This document shows positions 44,878 through 56,381 of a stretch of DNA of 64,000 nucleotides, in pieces. Position 1 is the stretch's first letter. Every line of letters starts with the position of its first letter. The stretch is from Leguminivora glycinivorella (taxonomy: Eukaryota; Arthropoda; Insecta; Lepidoptera; Tortricidae). Position numbers and translations under genes: made by a program. The notes under the pieces are model-generated. The model was not told the origin of the DNA and ran no database searches. It saw only the letters and a list, made by a program, of their open reading frames with translations. The stretch spans positions 20,018,846 to 20,082,845 of the forward strand of contig NC_062981.1 in the NCBI RefSeq assembly GCF_023078275.1, read 5' to 3'.

Positions 44878-46320
44878 TTTTTTTATTTATTTTTATTTTT
44901 TTTATTTATTTAATCAAAAAGTAACACAGCATTACAGTTTACACCAAGGCACTGTGAAACTACAAAAATACAAAACAATACTTACAAAAAAAAAAATAAT
45001 ACAAAAGACATACAAAAAATAAACAAATTAAACATTAGATTTGGGCGACGACGTAACGGCGTGGCTCCGTTGCGTCGTCTGACTCGGCGTAGGATTCGGC
45101 AGGTTGCCCCGGAACCGCCGAAATACCACACCCTTCGGCCAGAAGTCTGCGCACGCGATGGTGTCCTGCAGCGTGCGCGGCACGCGCACAACAAATGAAG
45201 TGAAGTGCACGTAGTGGCGCGACTGCAGCTGTTGCACCCTCAGCGTGTAGCCAGTCTTCCGGCGAACGTACTCCACCACCTCATCAGCCCCGGCGGAGTA
45301 ATGCAAGCGCGACACGTAGAGCGCTTTACTCGGTGTAGCAACTCGCAGACCAGAAGTAATCGGCTCCGCGGTACCACACAGAGTCTTACGAGGCGCCCTA
45401 CGCGCCTTGCTCTTCCTTTGCACCAGTGTGAACCCCTCCTTATCCACATCGGCGCGGGAGAACTTCTCCTTGATTGGAGCCCGTATTTCACACACCTTTG
45501 CAGGTGCGCTGACCCGGTTCGCTGCGGCGTTACGTTGACTGGCTAGGGCGGCTACATCAGCATATGCCCGCTGACGTGAGTTCGACGTGAGGGGGGGAGG
45601 CGGCCGCACGCGCGGGGGGCGCGCGGGCGGCGGAGCGGCGCGTGCGACATTTTTAATTGTGTCAACGCGCAAACTACCTGACTCGACACTAGTGTTGTCA
45701 GGTCGATGATCGGACGTCAGGTCTGAAACCGCTGACCGAGCAGGAGCATTACGTAAATAACTAATTTCGTCACGTAACTCGGCGATTGTTTGCAAGCTGG
45801 TTTCAAACCTTGTAATAACTACAGCTAAACTTGTTTTTAGGGCCACGATTTCCCTTAACAAGCTGCGAACGTTGACGTCATCCGGATCGCACGACGGAAT
45901 GATGGAGATATCTGTCGCTACAAACTCCGGGATTCGGTCCTTGTACTCCTTGAAGATCTTCATAATGTCTTCAAGGCTCTTCTTCCCGGTTTCATCTCCT
46001 CTCCGGTGAGGAACGTAGGTGCCAGCGATTCCTAGGGACTCGCACAACACTCTCTTTGCTTCGCAGATGTCTTCGACAGTGAACCTTGATGCACGTGAAT
46101 TCATCTGGACAGCATTCTCCGCATCCATCGCCCCTTCCAGAATGAGCTTATCTCTTTCTTGAAGAAAGGCGAGGAACTCGTTCACGACAGGTTGCCTCCG
46201 TTTAGAGTCTGCCATCGCGTCAAATACCGGCAGCGGCCGAGCCGCGCGATTTCGTAATTATATGAATTAAATCATCAATGCGACTGCACCGCTGCGCGCA
46301 TTAGACACGACTGATGTCTG
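44878..46320 (-). mobile_element. ORF1-only LINE-like retroelement with 6-bp TSD
   Basis: A 1443-bp element on the minus strand, flanked by AAAAAT at 44872-44877 and 46321-46326. Order on the minus strand: 105-bp G+C-rich 5' leader, intact ORF (46215 to 45028), 3' UTR of about 110 bp, then an A/T-rich TAAATAAAAA-type tail. There is no endonuclease or reverse-transcriptase ORF, so it must have been mobilised in trans. Confidence 0.8.
45028..46215 (-). CDS. Intact LINE-type ORF1 protein, 395 residues
   Basis: ATG to stop without interruption. Residues 1-100 are a helical N-terminal part. 114-156 is a heptad-rich coiled-coil-like segment (SLLREIVALKTSLAVVITRF). 193-209 is strongly proline-rich (AAPPPARPPRVRPPPP). 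298-370 is a C-terminal domain starting ALYVSRLHYSAGADEVVEYV and ending KGVVFRRFRG, with strand-helix character suggestive of an RNA-binding fold. No CCHC zinc knuckle is visible. Codon use is G+C-rich compared with the surroundings. ORF1 proteins of CR1/Jockey-like LINEs bind element RNA. This assignment is from overall architecture, not a search. A domesticated host gene is possible but less likely given the TSD and tail. Confidence 0.72.
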   Translation of the reverse strand: MADSKRRQPVVNEFLAFLQERDKLILEGAMDAENAVQMNSRASRFTVEDICEAKRVLCESLGIAGTYVPHRRGDETGKKSLEDIMKIFKEYKDRIPEFVATDISIIPSCDPDDVNVRSLLREIVALKTSLAVVITRFETSLQTIAELRDEISYLRNAPARSAVSDLTSDHRPDNTSVESGSLRVDTIKNVARAAPPPARPPRVRPPPPLTSNSRQRAYADVAALASQRNAAANRVSAPAKVCEIRAPIKEKFSRADVDKEGFTLVQRKSKARRAPRKTLCGTAEPITSGLRVATPSKALYVSRLHYSAGADEVVEYVRRKTGYTLRVQQLQSRHYVHFTSFVVRVPRTLQDTIACADFWPKGVVFRRFRGNLPNPTPSQTTQRSHAVTSSPKSNV

Positions 46321-46939
46321 AAAAATACCATAGTCACTATAAGTGTGCCGTTCAGATTTGAGGAGTTCGGTTCTGACCATCATCAGCAGTTCCACTGCAC
46401 CAAATGTCACTGTTATGGACGTAAGTGCATGCTGTTCTTATAAAAATACCAAAGTCACTATAAGCGTGCCGTTCAGATTTGAGGAGTTCCGTTCTGACCA
46501 ACATCAGGAGTTCCACTGCACCAAATGTCACTGTTCTGGACGTAAGGACATGCTGTTCTTATAAAAATACCAAAGTCACTATAAGCGTGCCGTTCAGATT
46601 TGAGGATTTCCGTTCTGACCATCATCAGCAGTTCCACTGCACCAAATGTCACTGTTCCGTACGTAAATGCATGCTGTTCCTTTAAAAACATAAAAATCAC
46701 CATATGTATGCCTTTCAGATTTGAGAAGTTCCCTCGATTTCTCCAGGATATCATCAGAACCGGGTTCTGGGAAAAATGGGACCAATCTGTATGCATATAC
46801 ATTCAATCAAAAAAAAGTTTTCAAAATCGGTCCAGTAACGATGGAGATATCGAGGACCAAACATTAAAAAAAACAAAAAACCAGACGAATAGAGAACCAC
46901 CTTCCTTTGAGAGATATGAGGCGGTGGTTAAAAAGTAGT

Positions 46940-47555
46940 TTAATGTAAACTTTGAAACGTTTTTTTTCCTCATGGAAATGTTTACTATTGCTGAAATTAA
47001 TTAGTACGTGCAGGGCTAACACATGATTGACGCGACGCGATCCTGCCGTTACGCGATCACACGTTTTTAGGGTTCCGTAACAAATAGGTACGCTAAGAAC
47101 CTTTATGGTGCAACTTTGTCCGCCTGTTTGTCTGTCTATCACATTACTAAATATCTCGGGGACTAGGTTATATTATCTCGAGGTATAGAGGTGGTAAAAT
47201 AGTAATAAAATTAGTAATAAAAACAAGAAACCATAAAAAGAGGATAGAAAAATAATAAAGAAAATATAAGTAGCTACTGAATAACAGCTGATAAGTACCT
47301 ATCAGAGTAATGGCAAAAAACGGATTTCAATAAATGCTAACCAACTTATTTGCTATTCATTACGCCGTCTCCGGAACGCCAATTTCTTTGCGAAAAAATA
47401 TTAAAATGAGGAAAAATATCGGTCTTATGAATCCGCTCAGGGAGATTCTGTTTGCTTAAATGTAATCTTAATCTAGTTTAGTTTGATGAGCACATTTATG
47501 GATATAAATACATTGGGATTCAATTGTGCTCTATATTCACCTTCAGCGGGTAATT
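46940..47555. other. Intronic stretch with one repeat piece
   Basis: 47065-47145 (TTTTAGGGTTCCGTAACAAA, TTTGTCCGCCTGTTTGTCTG) is a shortened start of the element seen at 31902 and 57511. The rest is unassigned. Confidence 0.4.
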
Positions 47556-47558
47556 CTA

Positions 47559-47690
47559 ATCATCATTCTCCTTGAGTTATCCCGGCATTTGCCACGACTC
47601 ATGCCTGGGGTCCGCTTTTGACAACTAATCCCAAAATTTGACGTAGGCACTAGTTTTTACGAAAGCGACTGCCATCTGACCTTCCAAGTT
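47559..47690 (-). mobile_element. SINE, 3' piece
   Basis: Tail to GACTGCCATCTGACCTTCC on the + strand. Abuts the microsatellite-associated element. Confidence 0.78.
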
Positions 47691-47694
47691 GGAC

Positions 47695-47768
47695 CCATCG
47701 CAATCGCATCACATCGGACCCGACGCAAAAACGATGGGGTGTTATAAGTTTGACGTGTCTGTCTGTCC

Positions 47769-47799
<31 letters not shown>

Positions 47800-47960
47800 C
47801 GTGTGTGTGTCTGTCTGTGGCATCGTAGCTCCCGAACGGATGAACCGATTCAGATTTTGATTTTTTGTCTGAAAGCTGAGTTAGTCAGGAGTGTTCTTAG
47901 CCATGTTTCATGAAAATCGGTCCACTGTGTCGGGGTCGGGGATTTTTTCAAAATTTTAAT
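47695..47960 (+). repeat. Microsatellite-associated element, (TCTG)n, copy 2
   Basis: GACGCAAAAACGATGGGGTG, TCTG-rich run 47756-47818, then GCATCGTAGCTCCCGAACGG. Confidence 0.6.
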
Positions 47961-48243
47961 TTTGTGGTTAGGTTATTCTATCAGAAAATCGGGAAATTTT
48001 TAAATACCACCCGTGGTAGCAGCCTATACAAGTTTCCGAATAATCACTCGGAATATTTACATTGAAAAAATTTTACCTATAAAATTAATTACAATATTTC
48101 TCTTCAGTAAGTCAAGTATCCTTAGCGATATTCTTAAAAAGGTTTCAGCCAGTTTTATATTACGCTTTTGGTTGAAACTGGCAAACTTTGAAGTAAAATC
48201 GTTTGACGTAAATTATTGGTTCCCGGAATTACGAAGTACAGTC

Positions 48244-49845
48244 GGGCCATTTTTTTCAAAGTTGTCCACCCCGTTTTTGGCTTGTCCCATACTTTTGATA
48301 TAATATTTAGCGTATTTAAAGAGTCTAAACTAATGAAGACTATTTTTTATTCGAACCCAAATTTAGTTGACAGTAATTTACAATATTCATTTAAATTTTT
48401 ATTATAATTATGTATTTATTAAAAATTATAATGTGCTAAAAAATGGGCAATTTTTTGCTGTCCCACGTCAAATATCGTTTTTGTTATGGATTTTATTCTA
48501 TAACTAATTGTACTAAATATTGATGACGGCATAATTTGAAAAGATTGAGTTATACGCTATTATGTTATAAAATATTTCATGTTAATAAATAAAAGTACTA
48601 TTTAAAATTAAGTATAATTTGCCGAGACGGAATCTGGTAATTGTGGAATTTTCCATTCCGAAACCGCAGAATGACTGTTAAAATTAAAAGAAAGTTCCTA
48701 ACATTTGGTAGCATTTTATTCAGCTTGGCAAAATTAATTTAAAACTACTCAATACCGTCATCTTACATTTGCCAGTTGCCGCCAAACACGCATCAAAGTA
48801 GCTCGTACTCAGGGGTAACATTTTCTCATTCCACCTCCCGAAACCAAATTTGCGGGTAAATACGTAATATGCAACCTTTTAACATCGATTCCTAAAACAA
48901 AGTACTAATATTGAAACCAAATAAGCCAATTAAAAACAAGATTTGTGATTATTTAATAAATAATTAAGTAAAATATCGCCGGAGGTAGCGTTCCGTTACT
49001 TCCGATCCGATACTAGATCGTTGGTTTCGTATAGGCGGAAAGAAAAACGTATCGGAATGGAAGTATAAAGCGGTATTCACGTGGTTTTAATGTGATGTTT
49101 TAGTTTCATTTGATTGCGGGAAATAAAAGAAAAACGTATGGGATTAAAACTAACTCATCTAAAATATGGTAATTAATCACGGATTACACACTCCGGTTGT
49201 TTTAGTCATTACTCGCGATATGCTTTGGAGGTCTTAGGTACCCACGTTCAAGTGTAGACGAGACCTTAGCTTTCATCCGTTACCCATACAGTCAGATCCG
49301 TTACTGTCCCATGTTTCAAATAGTTTTATTTGCAAAAATTAAATACAATTTGTTATTAAACTACGTTTCCGTTATTTTATATTGAAATAGTAACGTTTAA
49401 ACTATTGATTACAAGTGATGGCATCCTATAAACTTGTGAAACAGTATAGTAATCTTAAAAATTCTCCTCTATTTTGTACTGAAAGTAACGGAACGGATAT
49501 ATATATGGGTTTAAAAAAATAGTAGTCCGCATTTATGTGAAAATGAAAGTGTAATTTCTTCATTTGTTATTTTAGAATGAATAATAAAAATATTGTAAAA
49601 TTCCCAAACCTTTTATATTTACATTATCTGCGATTAAATTTGGTTGCGGAACGGAACACTCGCTTCCCCTCAACTCAACAAAAACATATTTTTTTCATTA
49701 ATTACTTAAAAGTCAAGTGAACCTTCTATATTTTATATAAATTTATTTATTAATGAATCTATAAAAATAGCTTTTAATAAATTTCTATCGGTTTCATTTT
49801 CATATCAACTTTTTTCGGGGTGGACAACTTTGAATAAAATGGCCC
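48244..49845. mobile_element. 1602-bp element with 4-bp TSD, GGGCCATTT ends
   Basis: Ends are GGGCCATTTTTTTCAAAG and complement, flanked by AGTC at 48240-48243 and 49846-49849. Longer relative of 24976-25302. No transposase frame recognised in 1.6 kb, so probably non-autonomous or decayed. Confidence 0.8.
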
Positions 49846-49891
49846 AGTCAACTGATTGGAGCCCTAGGCCACTCCACAACCATGATAAAAT

Positions 49892-50032
49892 AAAAATAAA
49901 ATAAATAAATAAAAATCATTTATTCATGTACCAAAAATAGCAGTTATAAACTGGCCATAAACTATATTAACACAAAAATAGGCTTCACCATGTCCGTGCC
50001 TGAACTAGGGAGATCCTGTATCTCAGGCAGAA
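49892..50032 (-). mobile_element. LINE 3' end with TSD AAAAT
   Basis: On the minus strand it reads GAGATACAGGATCTCCC, then TACATGAATAAATG and a TTTAT-rich tail. AAAAT flanks at 49887-49891 and 50033-50037. Confidence 0.65.
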
Positions 50033-50714
50033 AAAATGACAAGCAGTACCTAAGAGATTTCTTACAATTTGATTTAAAACGTTACTACAATTACCTCGAC
50101 AGTTCTACAATTGCCTCGGGTTCCAATTGGTTGACTGTACCTATCACATTAAATATTATACTAACTTTGAAGTTTGTGTAATATTACATTTTGGCCGAAA
50201 AAGGGCCGTCTGGCCGGACATGTTCCCCTCATCTAAACCCGGTCGAAAACAATCTGGGTGTATTCAAGTCAAAAGTGAACAGGCTATTAATGAACCAGTG
50301 AGCTACAACTCCGGCGTTGTCGTAACTTTCCATCAGTTGCGACTAAGGTCAATCACTGGCCAGTTTATAATATATAATAATTTAAAAAAGTAAAGAAAAT
50401 TAAGAAGGTCTGGGTCTGGCAGCTGGGCTCATGGTCCAGAAGCGATAAGTGTAGTTTAATCGTAATCATTGCCAGAAGTCAAACACCTATTTGTAAAATT
50501 TCACAACCGTTTCTTATTTGTTACTTTGTGAAACAACCGTAGGCGGTACATGAACCGGCGGTAAATTCATGCGTATTTTAGGGTAAATAAAGTTGAGGCC
50601 GGTTTTCATACGATACGCGTTTGGCCGTACTTGTTTTATTTTGTAGTTTGGAAAGAACTAGATAACTAACTATTTTACTACTCTTGCTTTATTTCGTGCA
50701 CTGCATACATTATT

Positions 50715-51145
50715 TTTTCTACTCCCGAAGTGTTATTCGTCATTTACAGGGTCATGCATAGATCTTTAAAACCTTACATAAAAGTCTATTCCCCAAAGCC
50801 AGCGTCCGCCGGCTGAAAACGCATTGTTTGGCTTTGTAACCATGGCAACGCATTGTTATAACGATACTGCGCGCGTGCGCGCTGCGCGGGAAGGCTTTGG
50901 GCAGCTGAGCTGACAGTGCAAACCTTTGCGTCAAAGACAGGAAATCGTGTGAATTTCACGAAATTTACTCAAGAATACTATTAAAAACTAAGTGCATGGT
51001 CGTAGAAAAAGTATTGTATGCAACGGTGTTTAACTGAGTCAAAAAATACTCGTGGCGTCTTAATAACAATTTTCGGCTTCGCCACAAATTGTTACCCACG
51101 TCACTCGTCTTTTTTGACCTCCTTTAAACGCCTGTTGCATAAAAA
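50715..51145 (+). repeat. Long dispersed repeat (partner of 35160-35575)
   Basis: See the partner. Includes a GC-rich GCGCGCGTGCGCGC block at 50869-50882. Confidence 0.6.
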
Positions 51146-51249
51146 ACTATTATTTAAATATAGGAAACTAGCCTATTTTCTCAACAATTTAGAGGATATA
51201 ACGAAAAACTCTGCATAGTGCCTTATGTTTATTACTCTATGGTTTAGAC

Positions 51250-51450
51250 TGTGAGATTCGAGAATGAATTCGAGTTAAGTGACACCAGGGACAAATCATT
51301 TACTTTAGGTAATAAATTTCTATTCAAATTATTAAATAGAGGTTGGATTTAAAAATAACAGTCCATGATTTCCTTAAAAATTCTCTGATGCTTTATTTTG
51401 TGCAGGGTATAAAATATTTCATTTTAAGTATATGCAAGTTCCCCATTAAA
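51250..51450 (+). repeat. Dispersed repeat (partner of 5745-5960)
   Basis: Contains TCTGATGCTTTATTTTGTGC and GGTATAAAATATTTCATTTT. Confidence 0.5.
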
Positions 51451-51454
51451 TTGA

Positions 51455-51640
51455 AATGAAATGAAATATTTATTTTCCAAGTAGGCATAATACAATGCGC
51501 TTATGAACGTCAAATAAAGCTACGCCGGCTCTAACCCTACGCCTCAGCCTCGAGAAGATTTCAGTCCTCCCTCAGTTGGAGGGGGGTATCCACTATGGGA
51601 CCAGCAAGAAACTCGGCGGGCCACTTCTTTTCAAAACAAA
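51455..51640 (-). mobile_element. LINE 3' end, minus strand
   Basis: The + strand shows a GAAATGAAATGAAATATTTA tail, then 3' UTR to CCAGCAAGAAACTCGGCGGG, a familiar lepidopteran LINE end in reverse. Confidence 0.5.
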
Positions 51641-51740
51641 ATTGTATTGTGGATTAGACGGGTATAGCATAAGATTGGGCCAGAGAAAGTGCCTAAATCC
51701 AGCGGCCCCAAAACGAACAAAAACAATAACTTCACGTAGG

Positions 51741-52770
51741 TACGCTTACTTTTGTCACATTTTTTTATTCTCTTTTGTGGCCGTCTTATCGTGAAGATGA
51801 TTAATTTTATTTGTGGCTACATTTTTAGTTACGGTCTTTCCTGTTTAGAAACCACCTAATTGAAAAATAGCTTTATACTCCTAAATTTATTTATTTATTT
51901 ATTTTATATATAAATAAATAAATAAATATTTACTTACATTTTTTATTTCCATTTTTGACAAGTTTTGAGTTGAAAGTCCTAAATTTCCACTTCAGATAGA
52001 ATTATAAGACCAGCGGCCATCGGTTCGTCAAGCTTTGATCTCTATTTGTAAGAGACATATTTTTAAACATGGTTTTAAAAACACTTTTATCGAAATTTGT
52101 TTTTAGTGAAGGGTGTTACTTACATGAAATTGACATGTTTCACCTTTGACTTTTCTAAAACTTCGAGAGATTTTAATTTTAAACTAATTAAAACAAAAGT
52201 TATGACCAAAAAAACAGTTTTTGACCCTCAAATTGTTCAACTTTGATGCTAAATATCACAGAAACAATGAGCTGTGAAGTAATTATGAAATACTATTTTG
52301 TTTAAAGACGATGCTGTTAATAGGATAGGTTTTAGAAACTATCATGATATCAGTGGATTCAAATCGAAGGTCAGTGACGCAGTGAACGCCCTTAATATGT
52401 TGGTTTTAATTATATTATTTGTTTTACATTATTCTGGAATCAAAAAAAGCCAATTTTGAATTTGAAATTTTACTTATTATTTAAATCCATAAAACATAAA
52501 AAAGTTAAGACTTAAATGGCAAAAATTAATAATGTAAAATTGTTCTTTGTTGACAACTCGCTTTGTGGTCACAAAGGTAATTGCATTAGAAACAGCTTTG
52601 AGGTTTGTAGCCTTTGCCACGGTCAGCGAATTATGTTGCATTTAGTTCGCTAATTAAACTTGTAAAATGGTTAGGTATCTCAAAGTAGAATTAAACATGA
52701 ATTTTCATTTATGCTGTTTGATTTTACAAATTGTTGATAATGAATAACTCTGTTTACCATTCACATATTA
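51741..52770. other. Intronic stretch without recognised features
   Basis: An ATTT/AAAT palindromic run at 51888-51930. Otherwise unassigned. Confidence 0.35.
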
Positions 52771-52772
52771 GG

Positions 52773-52859
52773 GTACAGTCAACTACAGAGAAAAGTAGAC
52801 TCCCTTGAATATAAATTTGTATGTAGGGGGGGTCTACTTTTCTCTGCAGCTGACTGTAC
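52773..52859. mobile_element. Short hairpin MITE, GTACAGTCAACTACAGAG ends
   Basis: An 87-bp inverted repeat (GAGAAAAGTAGACTCCC and complement). Its GTACAGTCAAC start resembles the CAGTCAACC family. Confidence 0.75.
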
Positions 52860-53063
52860 GTAGCCAAATGGCAGAAACGCTCACGAAACGAAACGCTCCG
52901 AGTAGATATCTATCTCTATCGCTCTTGTGTACGGGGCCTGGTAATACCGTAGCCGAATGGCATCTCTATCGCTCTTGCGTATTGGCGCGACAGAACCAGA
53001 CTACCTTTCGCGGCGTATCGTTTTCGTTGCGCGTTGCAGAAATGTCATTCGGCTACGGGGCCT
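52859..53063 (-). mobile_element. GTAGCCGAATGGC-family elements, overlapping copies
   Basis: One truncated copy (52859-52942) joined to a second (52951-53063), ending CATTCGGCTACGGGGCC. Confidence 0.7.
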
Positions 53064-53161
53064 GTTCTTTTCACGCTAATGTACAACGACCGCGAGTTAT
53101 AAACGATGTAAGTCCACTAGGTTAGCTCTTATATTTGATAAAAGAAATGGAGTTTAAGTGG

Positions 53162-53314
53162 CATATCGTCACTACTGTTAAAAAAACTTGTATCTTCGTC
53201 TGTCAATGAAAAGAAAATTGTAGTAAGTATGTATGGAATGCATACAGACTTACTGCGTTTTAACTTTGAGGAGCAGCGTGAGATACGAGATTTTTTCAAA
53301 GTAGTGACGATATG
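53162..53314. mobile_element. MITE, CATATCGTCACTAC family, copy 2
   Basis: 153 bp, the same length as 38054-38206 but opposite orientation internally. Confidence 0.78.
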
Positions 53315-53354
53315 AAAATATATTTTTTCACAAAGTCGCAAGACTTAGATAGGT

Positions 53355-53460
53355 AAATAAATAAATAATAAATATATAAATAAATATTGGGGACACCTTA
53401 CACAGATCAACTTAGCCCCAAACTAAGCAACTAAGCAAAGCTTACCCATAGTAGGTACAA
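53355..53460 (-). mobile_element. LINE 3' end, minus strand
   Basis: ATAAATATTGGGGACACCTT then ATCAACTTAGCCCCAAACTA, a recurrent lepidopteran LINE end in reverse. Confidence 0.45.
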
Positions 53461-54100
53461 TAGTTAGGTAGCACTTACTTACAAATAAATGTATCCACAA
53501 GGTTAAGGTTAAGGGTAGTTTGATGAAACGAGCAAACCATGAAAATAAGCGATCCGAACGTTAGTAGTATTAGTTCGACAGCACACTGTATGTTTGATTC
53601 TGAATCCAGTAAACAGATTAACAATTTGCCAGCTTGCAGGGTTACCAGCAGAAACAATGTCGTAACATTTAAAACCCTATTATACAGGGTGTAAACCTAA
53701 TACGGGCGAACCTCTTAACGGTGGTGAGTATAGGACATAAAAAATGGAATTAGATAACATTTACTTAAAATTGAAAATTTTTATTATCCATACAAATTAA
53801 TTCTGCCTGCAACGTAATGCAAACACACTCGCGTTAAACACTCGTTGACAGTTGTCATTGATTGTCATCGCAACCACGTTTACAGTACATTGCTGCTGGG
53901 AATTTTTTCAAAAATTAATTATGGGCTGAAAATTAAGAGTAACTCAAAAACACCTCTTAGTTGATGATAACAATATTGAATTATATGCCTGGTTTCATTT
54001 ATCGCCCTTATTAGGTTTACGCGCTGTATATAACGAAAATAATGTTGAATATTTAATGTTTAAACCGATCAGTTTTTTACTTCCCAAAACCCAAAAAAAT
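53461..54100. other. Intronic stretch, mostly unassigned
   Basis: Begins an ACAGGGTGTAAACC-type sequence near 53684, possibly the end of a DNA element, with no partner end found. Confidence 0.3.
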
Positions 54101-54245
54101 ACACAAATTTTTTTTTTTTTTTTTTTTTATTATAAATGGGCTTACTCTTGACCACAGACTAGCCAAAGGCAAAGACGTGGCCTACGATGGAGTGAGCTCG
54201 CCCAGAAGATGCCTGTTCACTCTTGATTTGAAGGTTGCCGGGTTA
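54101..54245 (-). mobile_element. LINE 3' end, FKSRVNRHLLGEL family, copy 3
   Basis: A poly(T) run of about 20 on the + strand (54109-54128) is the poly(A) tail of the minus-strand copy. Confidence 0.75.
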
Positions 54246-54292
54246 TATGATTTTCTATGACGGCTACGCTATCCAATCTATCCAGTGACGTT

Positions 54293-54438
54293 TTAGTGTG
54301 TTTTCACATTAACCTATCCGATGTCGGACGTAGGAAGGATTTGAAAGGCAAAAATCAAAGATGGCGGCTGAAATAATAAATATATGGGATATCGGTCCTA
54401 CATCCTATATCGGATCGGATAATGTATAAACGCATTAT
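54293..54438. mobile_element. MITE, GTGCGTTTTCAC family, copy 3
   Basis: Diverged ends GTGTGTTTTCACATTAACC and GATAATGTATAAACGCATTA. Confidence 0.68.
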
Positions 54439-54489
54439 AGTAAAGGCTAAAAAGAAGATACTTAGCCGAAAGAATTTTCAAAGATAATA

Positions 54490-54780
54490 GTACATTGTGC
54501 AACAAGGGGAGGAAGTTGAATATTACTAACGAGAGTAAGTTAAATCGCGACGGCTTGCCGGAGCGATTTAAAGACTCGAGTTAGTAATATTCATACTCCC
54601 CGATCATCACACTCCCAATGTAAAAAAATATGTGAATAGATGTAAAAAAAGTCAAGTACGGTACAAGATATTTCATTATTCCCTTGGGAGAACGATTTTT
54701 CTATAACTCACGCTCCGCCTGCGTGCAATAGCACATTTAAAGTGCGGGTATGATGAAAAGCAGTTATTTTACACAGTTAG
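54490..54780. repeat. Dispersed repeat with internal inverted arms
   Basis: TATTACTAACGAGAGTAAG pairs with ACTCGAGTTAGTAATATTC nearby. Unclassified. Confidence 0.35.
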
Positions 54781-55379
54781 TTTAGTTAGTTTTAGTTGGT
54801 AACCCTAGTTCGCCCGGTTAGTGAGACCATGATACAGTCGGACCGAGTTAGAGTTAACGAACGTACCAGCGAACGCCAGTTAATTGGGTTTAGATTGGAA
54901 AACTCCTGTTTGGTCTCTTGTTTACTTTGGGTAGTATACTAACCCATGTTAACCCGTTGGGTCGTTTTTAACTTTCCAGCAACTTACTCCTATAGTAGTC
55001 TAAAAAGAGCGAAAAAGAGAGCATGTACGTTGAAGGTTTTTCGACGCCGTAAATAGTAAGATCGTATTTCCAGAACCGTGGGTCCTAGGATCAAGGTTCT
55101 AAGGATGAAAAAAAGGAAATGACATCACAAACCCCCCAAATTGGGGGGCCATGTAATAAGCAATTAAGCACCCTGTATGCACTCACGTCTGTATTTCCAA
55201 AAGGGGGTAGATTAAGCACATTGAGACTGCTGAAATTTCATTACCGCTCTCAACAATTAAAGGCTTGAAAAAAAAAAGTGCGTCGTCCAAACGACAATTG
55301 AACCCATATCCCACAGTTGACTTTTACAAAACCCGGGAAGAAAGGTAGTGGTGAATTTCTTAACTCGTCACCATTCGGG

Positions 55380-55714
55380 AGAAAATATAATTTATTGCAC
55401 ATCAAAAACGATATAATACGGGACTGACAGAAGCAGAACCCATACAAAAAAGCGTAACCCTGAAATGTATGGGCATTTTAGTCTTAAAACTAGATGGCGC
55501 TGTTTCGTGGCCTGAAAGTGGCCAAAATCATATTTTCTCCTAATATTTTTGCGTGTTTCTTTTTAAATGACATATTTCTTTTTTTGAATATCATGATATC
55601 ATGTCAATACACATTTAAAAAAAAAAATTATTGACATCATCAATGTAGTTATGATAGTATTAAATATATAGGTGGCGCTAAAAAATAGAGGTACGATTGT
55701 TAGTATGAAGATAA
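55380..55714 (-). repeat. Host repeat R, copy 2, uninterrupted
   Basis: Minus-strand copy of the repeat that carries the 4.1-kb palindrome. Shows the undisturbed order GCCATCTAGTTTTAAG, CCCATACATTTCAGGG, ACGCTTTTTTGTATGGG. Confidence 0.7.
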
Positions 55715-55835
55715 TAAACCTTCAAATCAAGAGTGAACAGGCATCTTCTGGGCGAGCTCACTCCATCGTAGGCCACGTCTTTGCCTTTGGCTAGTCTGTG
55801 GTCAAGAGTAAGCCCATTTATAATAATAAAAATAA
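55715..55835 (+). mobile_element. LINE 3' end, FKSRVNRHLLGEL family, copy 4
   Basis: Encodes FKSRVNRHLLGELTPS and a stop at 55770-55772, then 3' UTR and AATAATAAAAATAA tail. Confidence 0.75.
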
Positions 55836-55885
55836 TAGATTGTAAATACATACTACATAAATAATCCTTGTTAGGTACATTATTA

Positions 55886-56075
55886 CATTAATAATCCATA
55901 CTACTATTATAAATGGGAAAGTGTGTGTGTCTGTTTGTTTGTCCGTCCTTCACGGCAAAACGGAGCGACGAATTGTCGTGTTTTTTTAAGTGGAGTTAGT
56001 TGAAAGGATGGAGAGTGACATAGGCTACTTTTTGTCTCTTTCTAACGCGAGCGAAGCCGCGGGCAAAAGCTAGTA
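55886..56075 (+). mobile_element. Helitron-like element, best copy
   Basis: Runs from TCCATACTACTATTATAAAT to GCGAAGCCGCGGGCAAAAGC ending CTAG before T. A TC start and CTRR end fit Helitrons. No Rep/helicase. Confidence 0.62.
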
Positions 56076-56381
56076 TTTTATTATATGCAAAATAATAGTT
56101 ATTTGCTATGTAGCCTTTTATGTAAAAAGCAGCATAAAACGGAGATACATCTAGACTCCGTATCAGGCTCGTACGCCCTGAGCCAAGCGGTTCGGCCACA
56201 GATTACTTCATATATACTTACTTGAATTCGCCATTATCACTCAGACGAACTCATACAGCGTGTTATAGGCAAATAAGCTTTTTTTAAAGGAGCGCAATCG
56301 AACAAATTTATTTAAATTAACCATGCTCTTAATTAATAAAAAAATAACTTTATTAAATTTTTAACAATAAAATATTGACAC
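56076..56381. other. Intronic stretch without recognised features
   Basis: Nothing supported. Confidence 0.3.

Larger units (their letters stand above)
44832..46800. repeat. 121-bp minisatellite interrupted by a retroelement
   Basis: Units of 121 bp start at 46321, 46442, 46563 and (diverged) 46684. A 45-bp unit end lies at 44832-44877. The phrase GTCACTGTTCTGKACGTAAG recurs in each. The ORF1-only element is inserted between the first piece and the rest. Confidence 0.85.
48236..50140. mobile_element. CAGTCAACCAATTGG MITE, copy 4, with two insertions
   Basis: Left 8 bp GTACAGTC (48236-48243), then the 1602-bp element, then the MITE body from 49846, a 141-bp LINE tail (49892-50032), and the right end at 50140. 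Confidence 0.78.
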
